This document shows positions 44,893 to 52,535 of a stretch of 64,000 nucleotides of DNA, piece after piece (positions within the stretch are counted from its first letter, which is position 1; every line of letters starts with the position of its first letter). The notes below the pieces were generated by a model that was not told where the DNA came from, did no database searches, and saw only the letters and a program-made list of their open reading frames with translations. The position numbers and the translations under genes are program-made. The stretch is from Odoribacter splanchnicus DSM 20712 (GTDB taxonomy: Bacteria > Bacteroidota > Bacteroidia > Bacteroidales > Marinifilaceae): NCBI RefSeq assembly GCF_000190535.1, contig NC_015160.1, positions 3,534,001 to 3,598,000 of the forward strand, given 5' to 3'.

Positions 44893-45287
44893 CAGAATGT
44901 GACGATAGTATGCTTGCTTATGTCCGTTATAGACTGGAAAAATCTCTGGAGGTTTATAAGGCAGCATGCGTATTGTATGATGCCGCACAGTGGAATTCTG
45001 TGATAAACCGTTTATACTATGCTTGTTTTTATTCTGCTTCCGCTTTATTGCTTTATAAACATATTATTGCAAAATCCCATTCCGGCGTAATTGGACAATT
45101 TTCAGAAAATATGGTAAGAACCGGGATTTTTTCTGTAGATGAATTTCGCGTGTATGCGAAATTATTGAATTGGCGTTCTAAAGGTGACTATAATGATTTT
45201 TTCGATTTTTCGAAAGAGGATGTTGATTCAATGATGAGGCCAACTAAGCATTTTATTGATAAGGTAGTAGCTCTGATAGAACTTTAA
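44889..45287 (+). CDS. HEPN-domain protein (UPF0332-like, second pair)
   Basis: A 132-residue helical protein. The segment NSVINRLYYACFYSASALLLYKHI and the later SHSGVIGQFSENMV are the UPF0332/HEPN pattern; RSKGDYNDFFDFSKEDV follows. A textbook RX4-6H is not obvious, so toxicity is less certain than for the first pair. It follows its nucleotidyltransferase by a 4-bp overlap and precedes rfbC by 64 bp. Confidence 0.82.
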   Translation: MTECDDSMLAYVRYRLEKSLEVYKAACVLYDAAQWNSVINRLYYACFYSASALLLYKHIIAKSHSGVIGQFSENMVRTGIFSVDEFRVYAKLLNWRSKGDYNDFFDFSKEDVDSMMRPTKHFIDKVVALIEL

Positions 45288-45351
45288 AGGTATTATTCCC
45301 TGGCAGGTTGTTTTTTCTTGAAACACATTGTGTGATATTATCAATTAAAAT

Positions 45352-45924
45352 ATGGAACTGATTGAAACCTGTATACCGGGTGTTGTCATCGTGCAACCCC
45401 GTATTTTCGGTGATGAACGCGGCTATTTTTTTGAGTCGTTTTCACAGCGGGATTTCGAACGGCAGGTATGTAAAACCGTTTTTGTCCAGGATAATGAGTC
45501 GAAATCGTGTTACGGTGTGGTGAGGGGGTTGCATTTCCAGAAACCTCCGTATGCCCAATCCAAACTGGTGCGGGTGGTGAAAGGTCGTGTACTGGATGTA
45601 GCGGTGGATATCCGGAAGGGATCACCTACGTTCGGGAAGTATGTTTCCGTTGAATTAACGGAGGAGAATAAACGGCAGTTTTTCATTCCGCGGGGATTTG
45701 CCCATGGGTTTGCGGTATTGAGTACGGAAGCTGTTTTCCAGTATAAATGCGATAATTTTTATGCACCGGAAAGTGAGGGGGCTTTGGCCTGGGACGATCC
45801 GGATTTGGGAATCGACTGGCGGATTCCGGCCGCTAAGGTGATCCTTTCTGAAAAGGACAGACACCATCCATGCCTGAAAGATGCCTGTGATTGGTTTGAC
45901 TATAATGTGAATCTCTATGAATAG
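45352..45924 (+). CDS. rfbC: dTDP-4-dehydrorhamnose 3,5-epimerase
   Basis: A 190-residue cupin enzyme. It starts MELIETCIPGVVIVQPRIFGDERGYFFESF; the catalytic histidine is in VVRGLHFQKPPYAQSKLVRVVKGRVLDVAVDIR, and the second motif is FIPRGFAHGFAVLS. It makes dTDP-4-keto-L-rhamnose. Length is normal. It overlaps the start of the broken rfbD by 8 bp, the usual coupled order. Confidence 0.97.
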   Translation: MELIETCIPGVVIVQPRIFGDERGYFFESFSQRDFERQVCKTVFVQDNESKSCYGVVRGLHFQKPPYAQSKLVRVVKGRVLDVAVDIRKGSPTFGKYVSVELTEENKRQFFIPRGFAHGFAVLSTEAVFQYKCDNFYAPESEGALAWDDPDLGIDWRIPAAKVILSEKDRHHPCLKDACDWFDYNVNLYE

Positions 45925-46388
45925 GATATTGGTGACCGGAGCCAACGGACAGTTGGGGAATGAGATGAGGCGGCTGGCTGTATTCTGCTTTCGGGAATAA
46001 TTTTGTAAAGACCATACAGCGTTTGACAGTGGAAAGGGAGCAGTTGAATGTCGTATTTGACCAGGTGGGAACGCCGACTTATGCCGCCGACCTGGCCGCT
46101 TTGATCGTTCATGTCCTTGAAACAGGAAAATACAGGCAACATCAGGGAATTTACCATTTTTCCAATGAGGGCGTGTGTTCGTGGTATGATTTTGCTAAAG
46201 AGATCGTTGCTTTATCGGGAAATACTTGTGACATCCGGCCGTGCCATTCGGATGAGTTTCCGGGTAAAGTAAAACGTCCGGCTTTCTCAGTGCTGGATAA
46301 AACAAAAGTGAAACGGGATTTTGATTGTACCATTCCTTACTGGAAGGATTCACTTGTGAAATGTATAAATGAATTAAAACGGAAATAA
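45917..46388 (+). pseudogene. rfbD: dTDP-4-dehydrorhamnose reductase, internally deleted
   Basis: The 5' end encodes MNRILVTGANGQLGNEMRRLA, the cofactor loop of RmlD, then runs into a stop at 45998-46000. In another frame WLYSAFGNNFVKTI begins at 45975 and continues through TPTYAADLAALIVHVLETG, IYHFSNEGVCSWYDFAKEIV and the C terminus to 46388. A normal RmlD has about 285 residues; here about 130 codons between the N-terminal loop and WLYS are missing, including the catalytic Tyr-x3-Lys. The joint is near 45968-45980, in ggctgg-rich sequence, and is out of frame. An internal start at 46023 could make a 121-residue fragment, but it would not be an enzyme. Confidence 0.92.
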
Positions 46389-47452
46389 TGGATTTTAAAA
46401 GGAATATATTGATTACCGGTGGTGCCGGTTTTATCGGCTCGCATGTAGTGCGTCTGTTTGTGACGAAATATCCGGAATATCATATCATTAATCTGGATAA
46501 GCTGACTTATGCGGGGAATCTGGCCAATCTGGCAGACATCGAACAGCAGCCGAATTATACTTTTGTAAAAGCAGATATCTGTGATTTTGAAAAGATACTG
46601 GAATTGTTCCGGCAGCACAGTATCGACGGAGTGATCCATCTGGCAGCGGAAAGCCATGTAGACCGTTCGATCAAAGATCCGTTTACCTTTGCTCAGACGA
46701 ATGTGATGGGGACCCTGTCTTTGTTGCAAGCCGCTAAAGTAAGCTGGGACGGACAATATGACGGGAAACGTTTCTATCATATCTCTACCGATGAGGTGTA
46801 CGGGGCCCTGAAGTTTGACGGCACCTTTTTTACGGAGACCACGAAATATGATCCGCATTCCCCCTACTCGGCTTCGAAAGCTTCTTCCGATCATTTCGTG
46901 AGAGCCTTTCATGATACCTTCGGTATGCCTACCCTTGTAACCAATTGCAGTAATAACTACGGTCCTTACCAATTCCCGGAAAAACTAATCCCTTTGTTTA
47001 TCAATAATATCCGTCACAATAAACCTTTGCCCGTTTACGGAAAGGGGGAAAATGTGCGTGACTGGTTGTATGTGGTGGATCATGCCCGGGCCATCGATCT
47101 TATTTTCCATAATGGAAAGGTTGCCGAAACATATAATATCGGTGGCTTTAACGAATGGAAAAATATCGATTTGATCCGGGTTCTGATCAAGACGGTAGAT
47201 CGCTTACTGGGACGCCCTGAAGGAGCATCGGAGAAGCTGATCACATACGTGACAGACCGGGCCGGACATGATTTGCGCTATGCTATCGATTCGACGAAAC
47301 TGAAAAATGAATTGGGCTGGGAACCTTCTTTACAGTTCGAGGAGGGTATAGAGAAAACGGTGAAATGGTATCTGGATAATCAGGAGTGGCTGGATCAGGT
47401 GACGAGCGGAGATTATCAGGGATACTATGAAAGGATGTATGGCAATAGATAG
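46388..47452 (+). CDS. rfbB: dTDP-glucose 4,6-dehydratase
   Basis: A 354-residue extended SDR. The NAD loop is ILITGGAGFIGSHVVRLFV; the motif HISTDEVYGAL carries Thr-Asp-Glu; the catalytic Tyr-x3-Lys is in SPYSASKASSDHFVRAF; NNYGPYQFPEKLIPLFI follows. It converts dTDP-glucose to the 4-keto-6-deoxy intermediate used by both rhamnose and 4-amino-sugar paths. The start shares a base with the rfbD remnant and the end overlaps upxY by 14 bp. Confidence 0.97.
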   Translation: MDFKRNILITGGAGFIGSHVVRLFVTKYPEYHIINLDKLTYAGNLANLADIEQQPNYTFVKADICDFEKILELFRQHSIDGVIHLAAESHVDRSIKDPFTFAQTNVMGTLSLLQAAKVSWDGQYDGKRFYHISTDEVYGALKFDGTFFTETTKYDPHSPYSASKASSDHFVRAFHDTFGMPTLVTNCSNNYGPYQFPEKLIPLFINNIRHNKPLPVYGKGENVRDWLYVVDHARAIDLIFHNGKVAETYNIGGFNEWKNIDLIRVLIKTVDRLLGRPEGASEKLITYVTDRAGHDLRYAIDSTKLKNELGWEPSLQFEEGIEKTVKWYLDNQEWLDQVTSGDYQGYYERMYGNR

Positions 47453-47969
47453 GCAAAAAACGGAAACGGTTCATTGGCACGCTGTCTTCACCGCCTCCCG
47501 TGCGGAGAAGAAGGTGCGTGACCGGTTGGAGGAGCTGGGTGTGGAGTGTTTTTTGCCGGTACAGACGGTGTTGAGGCAGTGGACGTACCGGAAGTCGCGG
47601 GTGGTGGTGCCGGTGATTGCGGGGTTGGTTTTTGTGCGGGTAGGCCGTCAGGAGCAGGTGAAGGTGCTGCAGACGAAAGGGGTGGTGGCTTTTCTGAGGC
47701 TGAAGGGAGAGGCGGGGGCTGCTGTGATTCCGGATAAGCAGATGGAGGACTTCCGTTTTTTGTTGGATTTCTCTGAGGAAGCGGTGGAAATGACCAATGA
47801 AAATATAAAGGCCGGTGATTTGGTCAGGGTGGTGAAAGGTTCGCTGAGGGGGATGGAAGGTGAACTGATCAGACACAAGGGAGTAACGAAGGTGTTGGTA
47901 CGTATTGATATGCTGGGGTGTGCCATGGTTAATATTCCGGCGAGCTTTGTAGAAAAATTAAATAAGTAA
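47439..47969 (+). CDS. upxY: UpxY-type transcription antiterminator (NusG paralogue)
   Basis: A 176-residue NusG-like protein. The N-terminal NGN domain starts VHWHAVFTASRAEKKVRDRLEELGVECFLPVQ; a C-terminal KOW-type segment is IKAGDLVRVVKGSLRGMEGELIRHKG. UpxY proteins prevent premature termination in the leader of their own capsule operon in Bacteroides. Here the gene is the last but one of locus 1 instead of the first, overlapping rfbB. The ATG 47439 is used. It may act on locus 1 or, in trans, on locus 2, whose leader begins 2.2 kb away. Confidence 0.9.
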   Translation: MAIDRQKTETVHWHAVFTASRAEKKVRDRLEELGVECFLPVQTVLRQWTYRKSRVVVPVIAGLVFVRVGRQEQVKVLQTKGVVAFLRLKGEAGAAVIPDKQMEDFRFLLDFSEEAVEMTNENIKAGDLVRVVKGSLRGMEGELIRHKGVTKVLVRIDMLGCAMVNIPASFVEKLNK

Positions 47970-47978
47970 TGATCGGCA

Positions 47979-48488
47979 ATGAAAGAGTTTTCTGTTTGTT
48001 ATGATCGTTTTTGCCTGGGGAATTATACCCTGGTTTGTGATGGTTCGGATACCGTTCAGGCGACCGCGGATCTGGGGGCTTTCGAGATGTATGTCCTGGG
48101 CATGTGGAACGATGGGCTGGTGGTGACGATGAAGGCATACGATGAGGTTTGTGGTGAAAATCAGTTTGTCCTGCTTGTACCGGACGGCAGCGAGCAGTTG
48201 ATGAGTTTCTCCCCGGGTAGAGGTTTTGTGGTCCGGCCATACCGGGCGGCACGTCAAGGCCGTTTTGCCTATTTGCTTGATTTCTTATGCGGTTTGAAAT
48301 ACAAAGGTTATCAGGGTTATGAGGAGTATGACGAGGAAGAAAAGATGATTTTCGGTATTGTGCGGGTCGGTGAAAAATCCCTGACCTATGGAGGAAAAAA
48401 TTTGCAGGAAGTGAAATCTGATTTCATTCAAAAAATCGAACAAGAAACTGCGTCAAGGGATAATAAAATAACAAATTCAGAAATTTAG
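47979..48488 (+). CDS. Hypothetical protein downstream of upxY
   Basis: A 169-residue protein of unknown family. It has two parts: residues 1-95 are beta-rich (CYDRFCLGNYTLVCDG, FVLLVPDGSEQLMSFSPGRGFVV) and residues 115-160 are charged and helical (YGGKNLQEVKSDFIQKIEQE). Its place 9 bp after upxY is where UpxZ, an inhibitor of foreign UpxY proteins, lies in Bacteroides fragilis, but I cannot see family similarity. The tail is slightly reminiscent of HicB-like antitoxins. Cotranscription with upxY is likely. Confidence 0.65.
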   Translation: MKEFSVCYDRFCLGNYTLVCDGSDTVQATADLGAFEMYVLGMWNDGLVVTMKAYDEVCGENQFVLLVPDGSEQLMSFSPGRGFVVRPYRAARQGRFAYLLDFLCGLKYKGYQGYEEYDEEEKMIFGIVRVGEKSLTYGGKNLQEVKSDFIQKIEQETASRDNKITNSEI

Positions 48489-48526
48489 AAATTGAAACCG
48501 ATTGATTAAAAGAATTATTACGGTTT

Positions 48527-48584
48527 CAAAAGTGACAAAGGTTACAGTGGTTCAGTCTGACTTCTGTAACCTTTGTCACTTTTG
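48527..48584. terminator. Strong hairpin after locus 1
   Basis: A perfect 21-bp inverted repeat: 48527-48547 (caaaagtgacaaaggttaca and one more base) and its complement at 48564-48584, with a 16-nt loop. It lies 39 bp after the last locus 1 gene and should terminate the operon from the plus strand. Confidence 0.75.
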
Positions 48585-48626
48585 TAATTCTGCTAACCGA
48601 TAGAGGTGCCCCTAATTCACTTCCAA

Positions 48627-48738
48627 CGAGGGTGTCCAAAAAGTATTTGGCACCCTCGATTTATTCGTATCCCTATTGGAGACTGAAATCAAATATCCGA
48701 TTCTACAAGGGGGTATTTTGCCTTTTTGGACACCCTCG
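48627..48738. repeat. Nested inverted repeats with a shared arm
   Basis: cgagggtgtccaaaaag at 48627-48643 has a perfect 17-bp complement at 48722-48738 and also an 8-bp complement at 48651-48658 (caccctcg). The same arm can form either a short local hairpin or a long-range stem. It lies between locus 1 and the convergent ATPase gene, so it may be a bidirectional terminator. Confidence 0.55.
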
Positions 48739-48744
48739 TTTTGT

Positions 48745-49896
48745 TTATAACCGGAAACCGGTTCCGTAAACCGTTTTTATCCACAAAGCAAAAAGACGGT
48801 CTGTGAGAGAATACGTCTTATTGATTTCTGTGATAAAATCTTTATCCAGCAACTTCTTTATAGCCGATTGTACAGCGCTGGCCGAAGCCAGCCGATGACG
48901 TTTAATAAAAGCAGAAGAAGTGACTTGACGGGCTTCTCCATCTTTTGCAATGGCGTACAACACTTCTTTCTGACGTTCCGGTATATGGGAAAGGATTTCC
49001 CGGAATATGGTGTCGTTGTCACTTAGTAGCCTATCGATACTTTGTTGAAGAATACTAATCGTACACTCCTTATTGTTTTCAGTATCTGCAAAACCTTCAT
49101 TAAAAGTTTTTTGAATATAATAAGTATGCCCCTGAAACAAGGCGTATACCCGTTTGGCCGTGTCTTCGGAAATAGATTTTCCGAATTTATTGAAATTACC
49201 GACAATGAAGGGAATATATTTCTCGTCGGGGATAGCACTTAGTTCGAGCATATCTGCACTATGGTAAAATGGACGTGAAGCAGATACGAACATATTTTGC
49301 ATCATATGCCGTTCACTTCCTGCAAAAATGAAATGGCAATTATTTATTTTTTGAATATGTGTCCGCAACAAAGCCTCGATATTCTTTTCCGGATATTTAG
49401 CGATCTGCTGAAATTCGTCGATGGCAATAATACAGGGTTTATCGGCTTTGGCAAGATAAACGAAAATTTCATCCAACGTATATTCGGGTCGGTCGATATC
49501 CCCTAACTCCAAACTAAAAGTCGGGGTATTCGACAGCGGATCGAAACCGAATTTCCCGCTAATTGATTTCAGTGTCTGCATAAAAAGTTGAGTCATTCTT
49601 TTACTCCGGGGCAGCAACGTTTCATAAATCTCTTTCCCCAGCGTATAGGTAAACTCCCTCAGACTGGAAGTATGTAAGATGTCGATGAAAAAAGTGTAGT
49701 ACGTTTTTTTCCATTCCGGTTTTTCATAACAAAACTGAATTAATCCCGTCTTTCCCATCCTTCTCGGGGAAATAATCACCAAATTATTCCCGTTATCCAA
49801 CGACCGGATCAAACGGGCCGATTCTTCTTCCCGATCACAAAAATAGGCCGGATCGATTTTCCCCGTCACAATAAAAGGGTTCACTATTTTCCTCAT
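48745..49896 (-). CDS. ATP-binding protein of the archaeal-ATPase (AAA) type
   Basis: A 383-residue protein. NPFIVTGKIDPAYFCDREEE begins the family; Walker A is ISPRRMGKTGLIQF; Walker B is CIIAIDEFQQIAKYPE; the sensor segment CHFIFAGSERHMMQNMF follows. The C-terminal third contains a winged-helix region (ASAVQSAIKKLLDKDFITEINKTYSL). These AAA proteins are very common in Bacteroidota genomes; their function is unclear, though a link with mobile or defence DNA is often proposed. The ATG at 49896 fits a promoter at 49912-49943; an upstream TTG is rejected. It lies on the opposite strand between the two polysaccharide loci. Confidence 0.85.
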   Translation of the reverse strand: MRKIVNPFIVTGKIDPAYFCDREEESARLIRSLDNGNNLVIISPRRMGKTGLIQFCYEKPEWKKTYYTFFIDILHTSSLREFTYTLGKEIYETLLPRSKRMTQLFMQTLKSISGKFGFDPLSNTPTFSLELGDIDRPEYTLDEIFVYLAKADKPCIIAIDEFQQIAKYPEKNIEALLRTHIQKINNCHFIFAGSERHMMQNMFVSASRPFYHSADMLELSAIPDEKYIPFIVGNFNKFGKSISEDTAKRVYALFQGHTYYIQKTFNEGFADTENNKECTISILQQSIDRLLSDNDTIFREILSHIPERQKEVLYAIAKDGEARQVTSSAFIKRHRLASASAVQSAIKKLLDKDFITEINKTYSLTDRLFALWIKTVYGTGFRL

Positions 49897-49911
49897 AACT
49901 CCATTTTTATA

Positions 49912-49943
49912 CAAATATAATTATATTATCCGAATTATGCAAA
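49912..49943 (-). promoter_or_regulatory. Promoter of the ATPase gene
   Basis: Minus-strand TTTG (49943-49940), 20-bp spacer, TATATTTG (49919-49912), a full consensus. The start would be near 49905, giving a very short leader to ATG 49896. Confidence 0.7.
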
Positions 49944-49993
49944 TCACATAATATTCTATGTAAAAATTGCATTCCAATCGTTTTTTATCTCAT

Positions 49994-50043
49994 ATTAAAC
50001 AAAACTCCCTGATCCGATAACAGATCAGGGAGTTTTGTTTAAT
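49994..50043. terminator. Strong hairpin just before site C and locus 2
   Basis: A perfect 21-bp inverted repeat: 49994-50014 and its complement at 50023-50043, loop of 8 nt. The stem contains ccctgatc and is flanked by A/T runs, so it is an intrinsic-type terminator on either strand. No gene end is near on the plus strand. It may insulate locus 2 from incoming transcription. Confidence 0.65.
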
Positions 50044-50069
50044 ATCCTATATGTAATGGGAACTGGTTT

Positions 50070-50089
50070 AATTAAATTCTGATTTAATT
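50070..50089. promoter_or_regulatory. Candidate recombination site C, before locus 2
   Basis: aattaaattctgatttaatt, identical to site B and in the same orientation, inverted relative to site A. It lies 78 bp before the first gene of locus 2. The flanks differ from A and B, but it can also form a hairpin of about 13 pairs followed by a T-tract. No TAnnTTTG box is seen between it and the gene at 50168. Confidence 0.6.
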
Positions 50090-50167
50090 GAACTCTTTTT
50101 ATTGGCATTTTGGAGGTACCTTCATCTAAAATAGTCGTTAATAATTCTTGTTTAAAATCTGATAACA

Positions 50168-51376
50168 ATGAAAGCATGCTTTATGGGATTGGGTTATATA
50201 GGCCTGCCTACAGCTATAATTGCTGCTAAACACGGTATAGAAGTGATTGGGGTAGACATTAATCCCCAAGTTGTAGAGATGACTAATCAAGGGAAATTAC
50301 ATATCGTAGAGCCTGGCTTGGAAGCTTATCTGGAGGAAGTGATCTCTTCCGGCCAGATGAAAGCTGCTGTGAAGCCGGAGATCAGCGAGGCTTACTTTAT
50401 AGTTGTGCCTACTCCTTTTAAAGGGAATCATGAACCGGATATATCCTATGTCGAGGCTGCTACTCGTGTTGTTATCCCTTTTTTGAAAGTGGGAGATTTA
50501 TTTGTTATAGAGTCGACTTCTCCGATAGGAACGACGGAAATGATGACAAAACTTATTTTTGATGAGCGTCCTGAATTGGAAGGGAATATTTATATTGCTT
50601 ACTGTCCGGAGCGTGTTTTGCCTGGAAATGTAATATATGAACTGGTGCATAATGATCGGGTAATTGGTGGTATAAATCCTGAATCTACTGAAAAGGCAAT
50701 TGCATTCTACAGTCAATTTGTACAGGGAAAATTGCATCGAACAAATAGTCGTACGGCCGAAATGTGTAAATTAACGGAGAATTCTTCCCGGGATGTACAA
50801 ATTGCTTTTGCAAATGAATTGTCATTGATTTGTGACAAAGCTGGGATTAACGTATGGGAATTAATTGAGTTGGCGAATAAACATCCGCGTGTCAACATTC
50901 TACAGCCGGGATGTGGAGTGGGGGGCCATTGCATAGCTGTCGATCCTTATTTTATTACGGCGGATTTTCCGATGGAATCCCAGATTATATCTAAAGCTCG
51001 TGAGATTAATAACTATAAATCGTTTTGGTGTGCAGAAAAAGTACAAAACGAGATGTTGAAGTTTGAATTGGTTCATCATCGTCAACCGATTGTCGCAATG
51101 ATGGGACTTGCCTTCAAACCCAATATCGATGATCTTCGTGAATCTCCAGCGAAATATATTACGACAAAAGTATTGCAGAGCTGTAATAACGCCGATATTT
51201 TAGTGGTGGAGCCCAATGTGTCTGAACATAAAGTGTTTAAGCTGGCGGACTATGCTGAAGCTTATGAGAAGGCAGATATTGTGGTATTTTTGGTAGCACA
51301 TAAAGAGTTTAAGACACTTCCTTATCGGGATGATAAAGTAATATTGGATTTTTGTGGTATTTACAAGAAGAATTGA
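50168..51376 (+). CDS. wecC: UDP-N-acetyl-D-mannosamine dehydrogenase
   Basis: A 402-residue UDP-sugar dehydrogenase. The NAD loop is GLGYIGLPTAIIAAKHG; the catalytic cysteine is in QPGCGVGGHCIAVDPYF; AFKPNIDDLRESPA is the C-terminal motif. It oxidises UDP-ManNAc to UDP-ManNAcA, as the next gene (WecB-like) supports. It is the first gene of locus 2. It follows site C and the hairpin by 78 and 124 bp. Confidence 0.94.
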   Translation: MKACFMGLGYIGLPTAIIAAKHGIEVIGVDINPQVVEMTNQGKLHIVEPGLEAYLEEVISSGQMKAAVKPEISEAYFIVVPTPFKGNHEPDISYVEAATRVVIPFLKVGDLFVIESTSPIGTTEMMTKLIFDERPELEGNIYIAYCPERVLPGNVIYELVHNDRVIGGINPESTEKAIAFYSQFVQGKLHRTNSRTAEMCKLTENSSRDVQIAFANELSLICDKAGINVWELIELANKHPRVNILQPGCGVGGHCIAVDPYFITADFPMESQIISKAREINNYKSFWCAEKVQNEMLKFELVHHRQPIVAMMGLAFKPNIDDLRESPAKYITTKVLQSCNNADILVVEPNVSEHKVFKLADYAEAYEKADIVVFLVAHKEFKTLPYRDDKVILDFCGIYKKN

Positions 51377-51383
51377 TCCGGTT

Positions 51384-52535
51384 GTGAAAAAAGTAATGCT
51401 TGTTTTCGGGACTCGTCCTGAAGCCATTAAAATGGCACCGCTGGTAAAAGAATTCCAGAAATATCCTGAGCAATTCCAGACTATTGTATGTGTAACAGGG
51501 CAGCATCGTGAGATGTTGGATCAGGTACTTCAGTTATTTGAGATTGTTCCTGATTATGACTTGAATATTATGAAACAAGGTCAGGATTTGTATGATGTTA
51601 CTGCCCGGGTGTTGACGGGGATGCGGGATGTATTGAAAGGAACGCAGCCTGATATAGTTCTTGTACATGGGGATACCACTACCTCGACTTCGGCAGCTTT
51701 GGCTGCATTCTATCAGCAAATTCCGGTAGGACATGTAGAGGCGGGTTTGCGTACACATAATATATACAGTCCCTGGCCGGAAGAAATGAATCGGTTGATT
51801 ACCGGTCGTATTGCCAGCTACCATTTCTCTCCCACACCACTGAGCCGTCAGAATTTATTGGACGAAGGGATAAAAGAAGAAGCGATTACAGTGACCGGTA
51901 ATACGGTGATCGATGCTTTATATATGGTTGTGGACAAAATCAAACATGATAAGTCTTTGGATATACAGCTGGAAGTTTCTCTGAAAAAAGCCGGATATAA
52001 TGTGAAACGTTTGAATGAGGATCGGAGTCTTGTTTTAATTACAGGACACCGTCGGGAGAATTTTGGGAATGGATTCATTCACATGTGTCAAGCTATTAAA
52101 ACTTTAACCGAAAAATATCCTCAGGTGGATTTCGTTTATCCGATGCATCTGAATCCCAATGTGCGGCAACCAATCTATGAAGTCTTCGGTGCTGCCCGAC
52201 TGTCCAATATGTTTTTTATCGAACCTTTGGAATATCTTTCTTTTATCTATCTGATGGAGAAAAGTACAATTGTATTGACAGACAGCGGTGGTATTCAGGA
52301 AGAAGCTCCGGGATTGGGTAAGCCTGTGTTAGTTATGCGCAATACAACTGAACGACCGGAGGCTTTGGAGGCGGGGACGGTTAAATTGGTTGGCACAGAT
52401 TATCATAAAATAGTCAATGAGGTTTCTGCTTTATTAGATGAACCGGAATATTATGATCGGATGAGCAAAGCTGTAAATCCTTATGGAGACGGGGAAGCAT
52501 GTAAAAGAATAATAAATACAATCCAATATGTTTAA
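51384..52535 (+). CDS. wecB: UDP-N-acetylglucosamine 2-epimerase (non-hydrolysing)
   Basis: A 383-residue epimerase of the GT-B fold. VMLVFGTRPEAIKMAPLVKEF is the start motif; HGDTTTSTSAALAAFY, VEAGLRTHNIYSPWPEEMNR, ITGHRRENFGNGF and TDSGGIQEEAPGLGKPVLVMR are all conserved. It interconverts UDP-GlcNAc and UDP-ManNAc, feeding WecC. The start is GTG 51384, 7 bp after the wecC stop; the upstream GTG at 51354 is not needed. It overlaps the next gene by 8 bp. Confidence 0.95.
   Translation: MKKVMLVFGTRPEAIKMAPLVKEFQKYPEQFQTIVCVTGQHREMLDQVLQLFEIVPDYDLNIMKQGQDLYDVTARVLTGMRDVLKGTQPDIVLVHGDTTTSTSAALAAFYQQIPVGHVEAGLRTHNIYSPWPEEMNRLITGRIASYHFSPTPLSRQNLLDEGIKEEAITVTGNTVIDALYMVVDKIKHDKSLDIQLEVSLKKAGYNVKRLNEDRSLVLITGHRRENFGNGFIHMCQAIKTLTEKYPQVDFVYPMHLNPNVRQPIYEVFGAARLSNMFFIEPLEYLSFIYLMEKSTIVLTDSGGIQEEAPGLGKPVLVMRNTTERPEALEAGTVKLVGTDYHKIVNEVSALLDEPEYYDRMSKAVNPYGDGEACKRIINTIQYV

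Noticed and set aside
46337-46972. 211-codon minus-strand frame opposite rfbB
   Set aside because: rfbB is intact and well recognised on the plus strand; the antisense frame has no motif.
47546-47737. Glycine-rich plus-strand frame inside upxY
   Set aside because: Out of frame with a recognised NusG-like protein; composition reflects G-rich codons read in the wrong frame.
50090-50167. Possible promoter for locus 2 next to its first gene
   Set aside because: TACCTTCA and similar boxes differ from TAnnTTTG at key positions and lack a matching upstream box.
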